Positions 53,498-62,068 of a DNA stretch of 64,000 bases are shown one piece after another. The stretch's first letter is position 1, and each line of letters begins with the position of its first letter. The notes under the pieces are model-generated. The model saw nothing but the letters and a program-made list of their open reading frames with translations. It searched no databases and was not told the origin of the DNA. The stretch spans positions 62,001 to 126,000 of the forward strand of contig CANGIP010000004.1 of assembly GCA_947454105.1 (NCBI GenBank). Direction: 5' to 3'. Source of the stretch: Actinomycetota bacterium. Its GTDB lineage: Bacteria; Actinomycetota; Acidimicrobiia; Acidimicrobiales; Ilumatobacteraceae. The translations under genes were made by a program, and so were the position numbers.

Positions 53498-54664
53498 CTA
53501 CTGACCAGGCGAGGCCGAGATCATTTTGAGACCGCCCCTGCCATCAAAGGACAAGCCCGCCCGCCCCTGGAGTAAGTCATCGAGTTGTTCGCCGATGAGA
53601 TCGTGGCGCCAGCCGGTAGATAACCGAGCATCGGCGTCTTTGCGCAAAAATGCCACGATGTCGTTGCGGGTGGCCAACAGGGCCGTGTCTACATGTTCAA
53701 GTCGGGCAACTTCACTGATCCAGGCCGAAATCAGAGTGATCGCGGGACGTAAATGGCGGTCGACCTCTTCTCCGTCAGTTGCTGAAATCTCGACTGGATT
53801 TTCTTTGCCTCGAGCGACCGCGGCCAAAATTTCTTGACCGATGGCACCTCGGGTGTGGCGATCGTCAACACCTCGGGCTTGTGATAAGTCCCCCAAGTTG
53901 CTGGGCTCGCGCTGTGCGATTCCTTGAAGGGCTAAATCGGGAAGAACTTGACGGGGCGGGATGTCGCTGGCCATGGCACGACGTTCACGCCATTCAGCAA
54001 GAGCCGCGAGAACTCCGCGGGTTCGAGGTTTGAGAGCTCGCACATCTTTTTGTTTTTGCCAAGCATCGGCCGGATTGCCTGGTCCAACTTTGCGGGTTCG
54101 AAGTTCTTCACACGCATCAGTTGCCCACGTCAGTCGATTGCGCTCGTCAAGTTTGGCAGTGAGTAGATCATGTATTTCCAAGAGGTGCTCGACATCTGAT
54201 GCGGCGTACGACTTTTGCCCATCGGTCAGTGGACGACGTAACCAATCAGTGAGACGGTCACCCTTGGGTAAAACCAGTTTGAGTTCGGAATTAACAAGCG
54301 AGGCTAACGATGGAGTTGAGTAGCCAAGGAAACCCGCAGCAATTTGGGTATCAAAGATTCGCGCGGGAATTGTGCCCATCGCGTGGGACATCACATCAAG
54401 ATCTTGTTGAGCGGCATGCAAAACGATGAGATGATTCGCTCCAAAAATACGGCTCAACTTCGATGCATCACACGTCAACGGATCAACAATGGCTAGACCA
54501 TCAAGCCAGGCCAATTGGATGAGAGCTAAGCGCGGGAAATACGTCTTTTCTCGATGGAATTCGGTGTCAAGAGCGACTCGGTCCTGATTTTGCAATCGAT
54601 CAAGTAACTCATCGAGGGCTCGATCGTCGGCAATCCATTCATAGTTAACTTGAGTAACACTCAC
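53498..54664 (-). CDS. rnd: Ribonuclease D (DEDDy 3'-5' exonuclease with HRDC)
   Basis: Exonuclease for tRNA and stable RNA 3' ends. The DEDD residues are in RVALDTEFHREKTYFPRLAL (Asp, Glu), LHAAQQDLDVM (Asp) and YAASDVEHLLEI (Tyr, Asp). An HRDC-like helical domain follows around RGVLAALAEWRERRAMASDIPPRQVL. At 388 residues the length is normal. GTG at 54664 overlaps the rhodanese stop by four bases. Confidence 0.93.
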   Translation of the reverse strand: MSVTQVNYEWIADDRALDELLDRLQNQDRVALDTEFHREKTYFPRLALIQLAWLDGLAIVDPLTCDASKLSRIFGANHLIVLHAAQQDLDVMSHAMGTIPARIFDTQIAAGFLGYSTPSLASLVNSELKLVLPKGDRLTDWLRRPLTDGQKSYAASDVEHLLEIHDLLTAKLDERNRLTWATDACEELRTRKVGPGNPADAWQKQKDVRALKPRTRGVLAALAEWRERRAMASDIPPRQVLPDLALQGIAQREPSNLGDLSQARGVDDRHTRGAIGQEILAAVARGKENPVEISATDGEEVDRHLRPAITLISAWISEVARLEHVDTALLATRNDIVAFLRKDADARLSTGWRHDLIGEQLDDLLQGRAGLSFDGRGGLKMISASPGQ

Positions 54665-54996
54665 TTGGGTTGACTTCCCTCAACAACGTCATGGCCCTGC
54701 ATAAGCCATCCCATTGTTCCGCCTGCAATATTGATGACGTTCAAAGAATTCTGAGCCAAATAGGCGCATGCACTGGCGCTACGTCCACCGGCCTTACAAA
54801 TCACGTAGGTGACTCCCCCTTGCGGATTGCGGAACTCTTCAACCCGATTGGGAACTTCGTTCAACGGTATGTGAATCGCGCCAGGAACATGTCCATCGAC
54901 GTATTCGTCGGTTTCACGAACGTCGATGAGAAAGACTTGCTCGTTGAACAACTCGGCAAATTCGGATACGGAGATTTCAGAAAACTGCGACGACAT
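54661..54996 (-). CDS. Single-domain rhodanese-like protein
   Basis: Small sulfurtransferase-fold protein. It has FLIDVRETDEYVDGHVPGAIHIPL and the active-site loop ICKAGGRSASACAYL with the catalytic Cys. The 111-residue length is that of a GlpE-type single domain. ATG at 54996 is preceded by TAGTTT and six bases, although that TAG is also the mobA stop. It lies between mobA and rnd. Sulfur transfer to molybdopterin is imaginable but no partner is seen. Confidence 0.92.
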   Translation of the reverse strand: MSSQFSEISVSEFAELFNEQVFLIDVRETDEYVDGHVPGAIHIPLNEVPNRVEEFRNPQGGVTYVICKAGGRSASACAYLAQNSLNVINIAGGTMGWLMQGHDVVEGSQPK

Positions 54997-55008
54997 ATTC
55001 CCAAACTA
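54997..55008 (-). promoter_or_regulatory. Leaderless-type promoter of the rhodanese gene
   Basis: Minus-strand TAGTTT, six bases (GGGAAT), then ATG. The hexamer contains the mobA stop codon, so chance is more likely here. GGGA could alternatively serve as a poor Shine-Dalgarno site. Confidence 0.4.
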
Positions 55009-55605
55009 GCCTTTTGCTCGTTGGAAGTTCTCAAAATCACTGGGCGAGTTGATGTTGATCAAGTGTGATTCCGAAATGAGAACTCCTTGACGTTTGAGCC
55101 CCAGCCAAGCCTTCATGACCGAACGTTGGCCCTGTTCAAGTTGTTGACTTAAGGCTGGTAGTGACGACTCAACTCGCCAGGCTGCGCAAAGTGGTTGAGC
55201 GCCATGCCCGGATGGGTCTTGTTTGCTTTGCGCAAAGAACACATCACATTCAGAATCAACGTCTCGAGTACAGGCGGCCAAAATTGCGGTGATGTCGGCA
55301 GTATCAATGGCCAGTAAATCAACAGCCAAAATCACGGCAATTCCGTTCTCGGCATGTTGAAGAGCGGAGATGATTCCAAATAGGGGGCCCTGGTCGAGTG
55401 TCGAATCATGAATGATCGGCCAAGAAAACTTCGAGAGTTCGCTCGACCGTGCTCCGGCGATGAAAACCCCTTGCGCGCAAAAGCTTTCGAGTATTTCGCA
55501 CTGTCCTTCAATTGCCGTCCGGCCATCCATGTTGAGAAGGGCTTTGTCAGATCCCATCCGACTGCTCTTTCCGCCGGCAAGTACATATCCGCGAATATCA
55601 GTCAT
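55006..55605 (-). CDS. mobA: Molybdenum cofactor guanylyltransferase MobA-like
   Basis: Nucleotidyltransferase that attaches GMP to molybdopterin. The N-terminus GYVLAGGKSSRMGSDKALL is the family GTP loop, and VILAVDLLAIDTADI holds the metal Asp. Other MobA/MocA-type substrates are possible. ATG at 55605 gives 199 residues; the open frame upstream (to 55698) only overlaps the DUF3151 gene. No other molybdenum gene is in the window. Confidence 0.88.
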   Translation of the reverse strand: MTDIRGYVLAGGKSSRMGSDKALLNMDGRTAIEGQCEILESFCAQGVFIAGARSSELSKFSWPIIHDSTLDQGPLFGIISALQHAENGIAVILAVDLLAIDTADITAILAACTRDVDSECDVFFAQSKQDPSGHGAQPLCAAWRVESSLPALSQQLEQGQRSVMKAWLGLKRQGVLISESHLININSPSDFENFQRAKG

Positions 55606-55628
55606 CGGAGAGATCGATCGCAAAGGTC

Positions 55629-56102
55629 TTACTGATGGAATGAGAGAAATTCGGGAGGAATGCCCGAAGGGTCTAACTGCAGCAGGAACAGATGACAACG
55701 CTCAGCTTCATCGGCTTCGCCAATCGCTTCGGCAAGTTTTTGCAAGCCAAGCAAACAACGCAAAAAGCCATGATTTGATTCTTGGTTCCATCGCACATAG
55801 CCAGAACCGCGCCAACCGTTTTGGCGCAAAGTGTCAAGTCCGCGGTGATAACCAATTCGGTAATACGCGTAACGCTCAAGATTGTCTCGTCCTAAATCAC
55901 CGATATTGGCCCAAGCGATCAGTGAACGCGGGTGATGACTCACGACAGTTGCGACGGCTTCACGTCGAGATTCTGGGGCGACTGAAAGTGCCTGTGATAA
56001 CTCATGGCGGATTGCTGGGTCTTCCAGAGGGATCACGGTCGTCGGCGGTCCCTGTGGAGTCAAGCTGATGGGATTTTGCGAAGCTGGCGTGGGACTCGAC
56101 AT
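55629..56102 (-). CDS. DUF3151 family protein
   Basis: Actinobacterial protein of unknown function. The hallmark block ERYAYYRIGYHRGLDTLRQN and NGWRGSGYVRWNQESN is present, with a tetratricopeptide-like helical remainder (ANIGDLGRD, LGLQKLAEAIGEADEAERC). ATG at 56102 is preceded by TACTCT and six bases, supporting this start over ATG at 56150. It gives 157 residues. It is divergent from the small membrane gene at 56172. Confidence 0.88.
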   Translation of the reverse strand: MSSPTPASQNPISLTPQGPPTTVIPLEDPAIRHELSQALSVAPESRREAVATVVSHHPRSLIAWANIGDLGRDNLERYAYYRIGYHRGLDTLRQNGWRGSGYVRWNQESNHGFLRCLLGLQKLAEAIGEADEAERCHLFLLQLDPSGIPPEFLSFHQ

Positions 56103-56114
56103 GTCGTCAGAGTA
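56103..56114 (-). promoter_or_regulatory. Leaderless-type promoter of DUF3151 gene
   Basis: Minus-strand TACTCT, six bases (GACGAC), then ATG. It faces the plus-strand module at 56160, so both genes of this divergent pair have the same promoter-start geometry. Confidence 0.6.
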
Positions 56115-56159
56115 TCGCCCATTGCCCAGGTATGCCCGATAGTGCTGCATCGAGTTGCG

Positions 56160-56171
56160 TAGTCTGAAGCC
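56160..56171 (+). promoter_or_regulatory. Leaderless-type promoter of the small membrane gene
   Basis: TAGTCT at 56160-56165, six bases (GAAGCC), then ATG at 56172. Confidence 0.6.
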
Positions 56172-56480
56172 ATGACCAGTCTTGTTTCATTCGGTGTGTG
56201 GGCGTTCGATGAGGCCCAGTTGAAGAACTTCACGACATATGGTGCCTTATTACCGATCATCATCGGACTCATTATTTTTAAGTTTGCAGTGAGTGCAATG
56301 GTGCGCTCCCTTGTGCTGATTGTTGCGCTGGCTCTTGGGGTCTTGATTTATAGCCAACGCTCAGAAATTTCGGATTGCGTTGACAGCGCGAAAGCCAATG
56401 CTGAAGCCTCACTCGGCAAAGTTCAGTGCAAGGTTCTGGGTTTCAAAATCAATCTTGATCTTCACGACCAAATTCCCTGA
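56172..56480 (+). CDS. Small hypothetical membrane protein
   Basis: No family recognised. The 102-residue product has two adjacent membrane segments (about 23-40 and 43-60) and a soluble C-terminal tail with two Cys (SDCVDSAK, VQCKVLG). The promoter-start module and ordinary codon pattern support a real gene. Its end overlaps the 3' end of the convergent alpha/beta hydrolase gene by 19 bases. Tail cysteines might form a disulfide if the tail faces outside. Confidence 0.65.
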   Translation: MTSLVSFGVWAFDEAQLKNFTTYGALLPIIIGLIIFKFAVSAMVRSLVLIVALALGVLIYSQRSEISDCVDSAKANAEASLGKVQCKVLGFKINLDLHDQIP

Positions 56481-57277
56481 ACAACTCGTCGAATCAACGG
56501 TTGAATGAGCAGTTCAACGAATTCCTCTGGTGATCCAGAATGTGCGTTGTGATGTGCCCCTTCAATTTTGATTGAACGGCAATCCGGAAGATTTCCAAGA
56601 AGTTCCGCACTGGCTTGCAAATGGGGTTTTGAAAGTGACCCATATCCAGCCATCAGCGGACCTCTCACAAGATTGATGTCCCAAGGTTTGGTGCGTCGGA
56701 CATCGCCAAGTTCGCCAACGAGGGCTTCACCTTCGGAACGTCGTTGAAGTTTTGTTGAATCCGGAAGCGACTCCCAACGTCGATGACCAATGAATCGTCG
56801 CATAAACGTTTCGGCTGCGAGTTCGGGATCATCGGCAACGGCAACTGCGGCGCTTCCACCTGAGTCTTTAGGCCACCACGGTTCCCAACTCATGGGGCTT
56901 TCGTAAATGACAAGCCCGGCGATTGCATCAGGGAATCGCTGGGCGTACGACAAAGCCACGACTCCCCCAAAACTGTGTCCAACCAAAATCACTTGTTGAT
57001 GAGCGGCAAATTGCTCAAGGATTTCTTTGAGGTCGCCGACTTGTTCATCAACAGAAAAAGTTCCGCGTTGTTCGACTGACTTTCCATATCCACGTCGATC
57101 AAAAGTAATGACATGGTGTGTTGCACTCAAAAGACGGGCCATTCGAGCGAATGCCGCCTGGCGGTCCATGCTTCCGTGAATGAGCACGATGACTGGACTG
57201 AGTGTGTCTTGGGCTATGTCTTGGCTGTTACGTCGATCGTGAAGTCGGACGCTCTCAATTACCTTGTTCCGACCCAT
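56462..57277 (-). CDS. Alpha/beta hydrolase
   Basis: Serine hydrolase fold of unknown substrate. The oxyanion region is VIVLIHGSMDRQAAF, the nucleophile elbow is LVGHSFGGVVALSYA (Ser), and the His is near EGAHHNAHSGSPEEF. ITFDRRGYGKS is typical of the family. ATG at 57277 gives 271 residues; GTG at 57295 is an alternative. It is divergent from the histidine phosphatase gene. Confidence 0.88.
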   Translation of the reverse strand: MGRNKVIESVRLHDRRNSQDIAQDTLSPVIVLIHGSMDRQAAFARMARLLSATHHVITFDRRGYGKSVEQRGTFSVDEQVGDLKEILEQFAAHQQVILVGHSFGGVVALSYAQRFPDAIAGLVIYESPMSWEPWWPKDSGGSAAVAVADDPELAAETFMRRFIGHRRWESLPDSTKLQRRSEGEALVGELGDVRRTKPWDINLVRGPLMAGYGSLSKPHLQASAELLGNLPDCRSIKIEGAHHNAHSGSPEEFVELLIQPLIRRVVQGIWS

Positions 57278-57312
57278 ACAAGTCCATCTTGGCACGCGTA
57301 TCCTGAAGAGTG

Positions 57313-57933
57313 ATGGAAGTACTACTGATTCGACACGCCATACCGATCCGACGCGAACTTGAAAGCGGTATCGCCAACCCCGAGTTAGCTGCTGAAGGTC
57401 TCAAGCAGGCCGACTTGATGGCTCAGTATTTAGCTTCTGAAAAACTTCATGCCATTTATGCCAGCCCGATGCAACGGGCCCAGCAGACTGCTCAGCCATT
57501 AGCCGCGGTGCAGGGACTTGCCATCACGACAGTCGATGGTGTTGCTGAATACGACAAAAACAGCAACCAATATGTACCTGTCGAAGAACTCAAGGCTAAG
57601 AACGATCCGCGTTGGCAGGAAATGTTGCGCGGTGAATGGACTTCGACAGATGAGACTGAGGAAGAATTCATCAATCGAACAGTGAGTTCAATTGAGGAAA
57701 TCATTACGAACCATGCATCGCAGCGAGTTGCGATTGTGTGTCATGGTGGCGTCATTAACGCGTACATCTGTCATGTTTTAGGGCTCAAAAACCAACGTGG
57801 CTTTTTCTACCCCAACTACACATCGATTCATCGAATTGCCGCAGCGGGTAGCGGAGAACGCAGCATTGTCACGCTCAATGAAACCTCACACTTGCGCGGA
57901 ACTGGATTGCCAATGGGGCTATTTCAGAAATAA
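57313..57933 (+). CDS. Histidine phosphatase (phosphoglycerate mutase-like)
   Basis: Branch-1/2 histidine phosphatase superfamily member. The catalytic RHA motif is in VLLIRHAIPIRRE, followed by YASPMQRAQQTAQPLA with the second Arg. VAIVCHGGVINAYICHVLG carries the second His. The 206-residue protein could act on small phosphates or proteins. A TATCCT (57299-57304) lies eight bases before ATG at 57313 and five before GTG at 57310. It is followed 31 bases later by the M18 gene. Confidence 0.9.
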   Translation: MEVLLIRHAIPIRRELESGIANPELAAEGLKQADLMAQYLASEKLHAIYASPMQRAQQTAQPLAAVQGLAITTVDGVAEYDKNSNQYVPVEELKAKNDPRWQEMLRGEWTSTDETEEEFINRTVSSIEEIITNHASQRVAIVCHGGVINAYICHVLGLKNQRGFFYPNYTSIHRIAAAGSGERSIVTLNETSHLRGTGLPMGLFQK

Positions 57934-57964
57934 TGATTGAACGACAAGGACGGAGACGCAATCA

Positions 57965-59236
57965 ATGAGTTCATTTTCGGATTTGTCTGTTGACGGCCTG
58001 ATTCGTCACCTCAATGCTTCGGTATCGCCAGCACATTCGGTTGAGTATTCAGCATCTCGTCTTCTCGGCGCCGGGTTCGTTGAAACCTCTTTTGAGCGCC
58101 TCAATGAAACCTTGCCGACGCAGGGATTTATTGCCGATGCTGGAATTTTGCTGGCATGGAAACTCCCGCAACAGGCGACTCAGCAGTTCCGTATCGTTGG
58201 AGCACATACTGATTCACCGTGTTTAAAGGTGAAACCACTTCCCGATTCTGGAGCATTTGGTTGGAAACAAATTGGAGTCGAGGTGTATGGCGGAATTTTA
58301 AACAATTCTTGGCTCGACCGCGATCTCGGATTAGCTGGACGTGTCGTGCTTGCAGACGGCTCGGTGAAGAATGTTCGCGTCGATCAAGCCATCGCTCGCA
58401 TTCCTCAACTGGCAATTCATCTTGATCGTGATGTGAATGACCGCGGTCTTGTTCTTGACAAGCAGGTTCATCTCGCACCTATCTGGGGACTCGGTCAGTA
58501 TCAACCAGGCGAATTCTCAGAATTTCTCGCCGAACATATGTCAGTGTCTGCGAGCGAGATTTCTTTTTGGGATATCGCCCTCTTTGATCTCACTCCGGCG
58601 TCATTACTTGGACACGATCAATCGCTTCTGGCGAGTGGTCGGTTAGACAATCAAGTGTCATGTTGGGCAGCAACTGAGGGATTGATCGCCGCGAGCGCGA
58701 ACGAAAATTCGGGCGACACCGCGTCAGTCATCGCTTTGTTTGATCATGAGGAAGTTGGTTCTGAAAGTACCCATGGGGCTGCAGGACCCCGATTGGCTTG
58801 GCTACTTGAGGCTTTGCATGTAGGTACCAGAACTGAATTTCATGAGGCGTTGTCGCGATCACATTGCATTTCTGCCGACAATGCACACGCTGTGCATCCC
58901 AATTATCCAGATCGCCATGAGCCCGCACATCGACCGTTGCCGAATATGGGACCTGTACTGAAGGTCAATGCCAATCAGCGTTACGCGACCAGCCCTGAGT
59001 CGGCCTCGATCTTCTTGCAGACGTGTGATCTTGCCGGCGTCCCTCATCAAATGTTCGTGAGCAAAAACAGCATGCCGTGTGGATCAACAATTGGACCGAT
59101 TACTTCAACCCAACTCGGCATTCCGACGGTTGATGTTGGTGTGGCGCAACTCTCGATGCACTCAGCTCGAGAACTTTGTGGAGCCAACGACCCAGCTCTA
59201 TTGGCGCGAGTCATCGCCCGCTATTTCGTGGTGTAA
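57965..59236 (+). CDS. M18-family aspartyl aminopeptidase
   Basis: Zinc metallopeptidase that removes N-terminal acidic residues. Metal and active-site segments are GAHTDSPCLKVKP, NSWLDRDLGLAGRV, LFDHEEVGSEST and SADNAHAVHPNYPDRHEP. The tail contains GSTIGPITSTQLGIPTVDVG. At 423 residues the length is normal for M18. GGAG with a nine-base spacing precedes ATG at 57965. The end overlaps the convergent acyltransferase gene by 16 bases. Confidence 0.95.
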   Translation: MSSFSDLSVDGLIRHLNASVSPAHSVEYSASRLLGAGFVETSFERLNETLPTQGFIADAGILLAWKLPQQATQQFRIVGAHTDSPCLKVKPLPDSGAFGWKQIGVEVYGGILNNSWLDRDLGLAGRVVLADGSVKNVRVDQAIARIPQLAIHLDRDVNDRGLVLDKQVHLAPIWGLGQYQPGEFSEFLAEHMSVSASEISFWDIALFDLTPASLLGHDQSLLASGRLDNQVSCWAATEGLIAASANENSGDTASVIALFDHEEVGSESTHGAAGPRLAWLLEALHVGTRTEFHEALSRSHCISADNAHAVHPNYPDRHEPAHRPLPNMGPVLKVNANQRYATSPESASIFLQTCDLAGVPHQMFVSKNSMPCGSTIGPITSTQLGIPTVDVGVAQLSMHSARELCGANDPALLARVIARYFVV

Positions 59237-59907
59237 CCAGCTTTGACTTGTGCTTCATCGAAAAGTTTTTGCAGTTGCTCGTGTAATTGAGCGGTCACTT
59301 CTTTGACAGCAGAGCGCGGCATTCTTCCATCAACAGCTGCTGGAACTGGAATCGGCTTTCCAATAATCACCACGAGTTTTCTCGGGTAGATGAATCTTGC
59401 GCCTTTGCCCATTACTCGTTCACTACCTCCGATGCCAACCGGAATGATTGAAACTCCAGCCTTGCAAGCAACGTACGCTGCGCCGTCCATTAATGGTTGG
59501 ACAGTGGGGCCAGATTTACGTTCGCCTTCAGGAAACAGAACCAACGGTTCTCCTGATTTAAGAACTTGAATCGCTCGTAAAATTGCTTCTCGATCCGCAC
59601 TGCCGCGGGTCACGGGGAATGCTCCAAGGGCAGACAACATCCAATTCAACGGTTGGCGCTTCCACATCGAATCTTTGCCCATAAAGCGCATGCGGCGACG
59701 GGTGCAACCGGACGCAATGGGAGTGTCGATATAGCTGCGGTGAATCGGAGCCAAAATGAATGGACCAGTTGTTGGGATGTTTTCTTGACCAGTCACGGTC
59801 ATTCGGCAATATGTACGGCAAATTGTCACGACGAGAAAACGAATGAACTGGTAAAAAGACCGACTTCCGAGGTCGTCTCCGGCCAATTTTGATTCGACGG
59901 CGCTCAT
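59221..59907 (-). CDS. PlsC-type acyltransferase (second copy)
   Basis: Acyltransferase of phospholipid synthesis. It has HRSYIDTP (HX4D), LVLFPEGERKSG and IIPVGIGGSERVMGKG motifs. At 228 residues it is similar in size to the copy at 27328 but the sequences differ, so this is not a recent duplication. ATG overlaps the cmk stop by four bases. Pairing of cmk with plsC is common in bacteria. Confidence 0.9.
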   Translation of the reverse strand: MSAVESKLAGDDLGSRSFYQFIRFLVVTICRTYCRMTVTGQENIPTTGPFILAPIHRSYIDTPIASGCTRRRMRFMGKDSMWKRQPLNWMLSALGAFPVTRGSADREAILRAIQVLKSGEPLVLFPEGERKSGPTVQPLMDGAAYVACKAGVSIIPVGIGGSERVMGKGARFIYPRKLVVIIGKPIPVPAAVDGRMPRSAVKEVTAQLHEQLQKLFDEAQVKAGYTTK

Positions 59908-60554
59908 TTCAATCGCTCCCTGACTAGTTCAACGATTGAATTCACAATGTCATCAATCGTTCGGTTGCTGGTATCGACGACAACAGAGTCGGCGGATTCC
60001 TGAAGTGGACTATCAGCTCGAGTCGAATCCTTTAAATCTCTTTCGGCAATCGAGCGTTCGATCTCATCAATGTTTCCACCGGCTTCAGCGACCCGTCGTT
60101 CAGCACGTACTCGGGGTGAAGCGGTGAGGTACACCTTAAGAACCGCGTCAGGAAACACGACAGTTCCAATATCGCGACCTTCAATGACTCCCCCATTGTT
60201 GAGGTCACTCCATTCGCGTTGACGGTCGCGCATATTTGCGCGAACGAGAGAATTGGCGGCGACAGTACTGACAGCGTTCGTGACAGCCATCGATCGAATA
60301 TCCGCGGTGACATCGGATCCGTTGGCGACGACTGTGCCATGCGCCATCACGAGGTTCATCGATTGAGCAATCGAACCTACGGCTGTCTCATCATGTACAT
60401 CTGATCCAGAACTCAAAACCAAACTCGTGACCGCACGAAACATTGCACCAGTATCGAGATATTTCAATTTCAACGCATGTGCAAGAGCTTTCGCAACTGT
60501 TGACTTACCAGCTCCTGCTGGTCCATCAATCGCTACGACAACATCTTTGCTCAT
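59904..60554 (-). CDS. cmk: Cytidylate kinase
   Basis: Phosphorylates CMP and dCMP. Walker A IDGPAGAGKSTVAKALA, the KYLDTGAMFRAVT CMP site, VIEGRDIGTVVFPDAVLKVYLTA in parts, and RAERRVAE lid are present. At 216 residues the length is normal. The start is 8 bases after the guaB1 stop, so it may be co-transcribed with guaB1 and the acyltransferase. Confidence 0.96.
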   Translation of the reverse strand: MSKDVVVAIDGPAGAGKSTVAKALAHALKLKYLDTGAMFRAVTSLVLSSGSDVHDETAVGSIAQSMNLVMAHGTVVANGSDVTADIRSMAVTNAVSTVAANSLVRANMRDRQREWSDLNNGGVIEGRDIGTVVFPDAVLKVYLTASPRVRAERRVAEAGGNIDEIERSIAERDLKDSTRADSPLQESADSVVVDTSNRTIDDIVNSIVELVRERLK

Positions 60555-60561
60555 GGTGGAG

Positions 60562-62001
60562 CTACCAGCTTGTTCCGACTGGGCGGCCTTCGTCGTAACC
60601 GGCAGATCCCTGGATACCCACGACTGCCCGTTCGCGGAATTCGCTCACGGTCGCCGCACCCGCGTATGTGAATGAACTTCGAACTCCTGCAACGATCTGA
60701 TCGATGATGTCTTCAACACCAGGTCGCTCTGGGTCAAGATACATCCGTGACGTTGAAATGCCTTCTTCGAAAAGTTCTTTGCGAGCCCGATCAAAAAGTC
60801 CTTCGCGTCGGGTGCGATTTCGCACTGCACGGTTGGACGCCATTCCAAAGTTCTCTTTGTACAAACGACCCTCAGGATCACGCATCGTGTCAGCGGCTGA
60901 TTCGTATGTTCCAGCAAGCCATGAACCAAACATGACATTGCCAGCACCAGCAGCTAATGCCAAAGCCACGTCTCGCGGATAACGCACCCCACCGTCGGCC
61001 CACACTGATCCGCCCATACGTCGGGCTTCATCGGAACATTCAAGAACCGCTGAGAACTGTGGACGACCAACGCCAGTCATCATGCGAGTGGTGCACATGG
61101 CACCAGGTCCAACACCAACCTTGACGATATTTGCTCCAGCGTTAATGAGATCGCGGGTACCACCGGCGGTCACAACATTGCCGGCAACAATGATTGCCTG
61201 TGGAGCAGCTTTGCGGGCCTGTTCAACGGCGGTGATCATTCGCGTTTGATGACCATGCGCGGTATCAACGACCAAAACATCGACACCCATCGCGTGAAGT
61301 TGTTTGGCTTTGACTGCAGGATCACCATTAACTCCGATTGCGACTGCAGTCAGAAACTCTTTGTTCGTATTAAGCGCTGGTGTGTACAAAGTTGAACGTA
61401 AGGCTCCGCGTCGAGTCACACAACCGATTAATCGTCCTTCCTTGTTCGTGACAGGAGCAGCCGTTAAACGTTGATTAGATAGAGCGTGAAAAATCTCTTC
61501 GAGGTCTGTGCCTTCTTGAATACACAGCAATTCGGTGGACATCACGTTGTGCAACTGAGTAAAACGATCGTATCCACCGGCATCGGCTTCGGTGAAGATG
61601 CCGAGTGGTCGCTGTTCGTTGTCGGTCACGATGACCACACCGTGCGCTCGTTTGTGAATCAGGCTCAGTGCTTCGCCGACTGTGTCGGTTGGAGCAAGAG
61701 TAATGGGCGTCTCATAAATCGGGTGGCGTGACTTCACGAACTTCACAACTGATTCGATGACATCAAGCGGAATATCTTGCGGAAGAACGACGAGCCCACC
61801 TCGACGAGATACGGTTTCGGCCATTCGTCGTCCAGCAACAGCTGTCATGTTGGCGACGACAAGAGGAATTGTCGTACCAATGTTGTCTGGGGTTGATAAG
61901 TCAACATCGAGACGCGATCCGACATTGGACATGCTCGGAACCATGAAAACGTCGTTGTACGTCAAGTCGTACGGCGGTGGTGTTTCGTTTAAAAATTTCA
62001 T
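60562..62001 (-). CDS. guaB1: GuaB1-type IMP dehydrogenase/GMP reductase family enzyme
   Basis: Barrel enzyme of guanine nucleotide metabolism with two CBS domains (about 95-210). DLTYNDVFMVPS opens it, VVDTAHGHQTRM and VAGNVVTAGGTRDLINAGA hold the NAD/phosphate sites, and the catalytic loop is GVGPGAMCTTRMMTGVG with Cys. The GuaB1 group of mycobacteria has been shown to act as GMP reductase, regulated through the CBS pair, so I prefer that over IMP dehydrogenase. ATG at 62001 gives 479 residues. Divergent from the hydrolase gene. Confidence 0.87.
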   Translation of the reverse strand: MKFLNETPPPYDLTYNDVFMVPSMSNVGSRLDVDLSTPDNIGTTIPLVVANMTAVAGRRMAETVSRRGGLVVLPQDIPLDVIESVVKFVKSRHPIYETPITLAPTDTVGEALSLIHKRAHGVVIVTDNEQRPLGIFTEADAGGYDRFTQLHNVMSTELLCIQEGTDLEEIFHALSNQRLTAAPVTNKEGRLIGCVTRRGALRSTLYTPALNTNKEFLTAVAIGVNGDPAVKAKQLHAMGVDVLVVDTAHGHQTRMITAVEQARKAAPQAIIVAGNVVTAGGTRDLINAGANIVKVGVGPGAMCTTRMMTGVGRPQFSAVLECSDEARRMGGSVWADGGVRYPRDVALALAAGAGNVMFGSWLAGTYESAADTMRDPEGRLYKENFGMASNRAVRNRTRREGLFDRARKELFEEGISTSRMYLDPERPGVEDIIDQIVAGVRSSFTYAGAATVSEFRERAVVGIQGSAGYDEGRPVGTSW

Positions 62002-62055
62002 GGGCAAAAGCCAGCTCTCTGAGTGCGCGCCAATGGGCGGAATAAGGCTAGGCGG

Positions 62056-62068
62056 TATCTTGACCTAC
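62056..62068 (+). promoter_or_regulatory. Leaderless-type promoter of the hydrolase gene
   Basis: TATCTT at 62056-62061, seven bases (GACCTAC), then ATG at 62069. It supports this ATG over ATG at 62033 and the very long frame that runs antisense through guaB1. Confidence 0.5.

Noticed and set aside
61757-62068. N-terminal extension of the hydrolase at 62069 by 104 codons
   Set aside because: The extra part is antisense to the guaB1 coding sequence. The hydrolase fold and a promoter-start module both begin near 62069.
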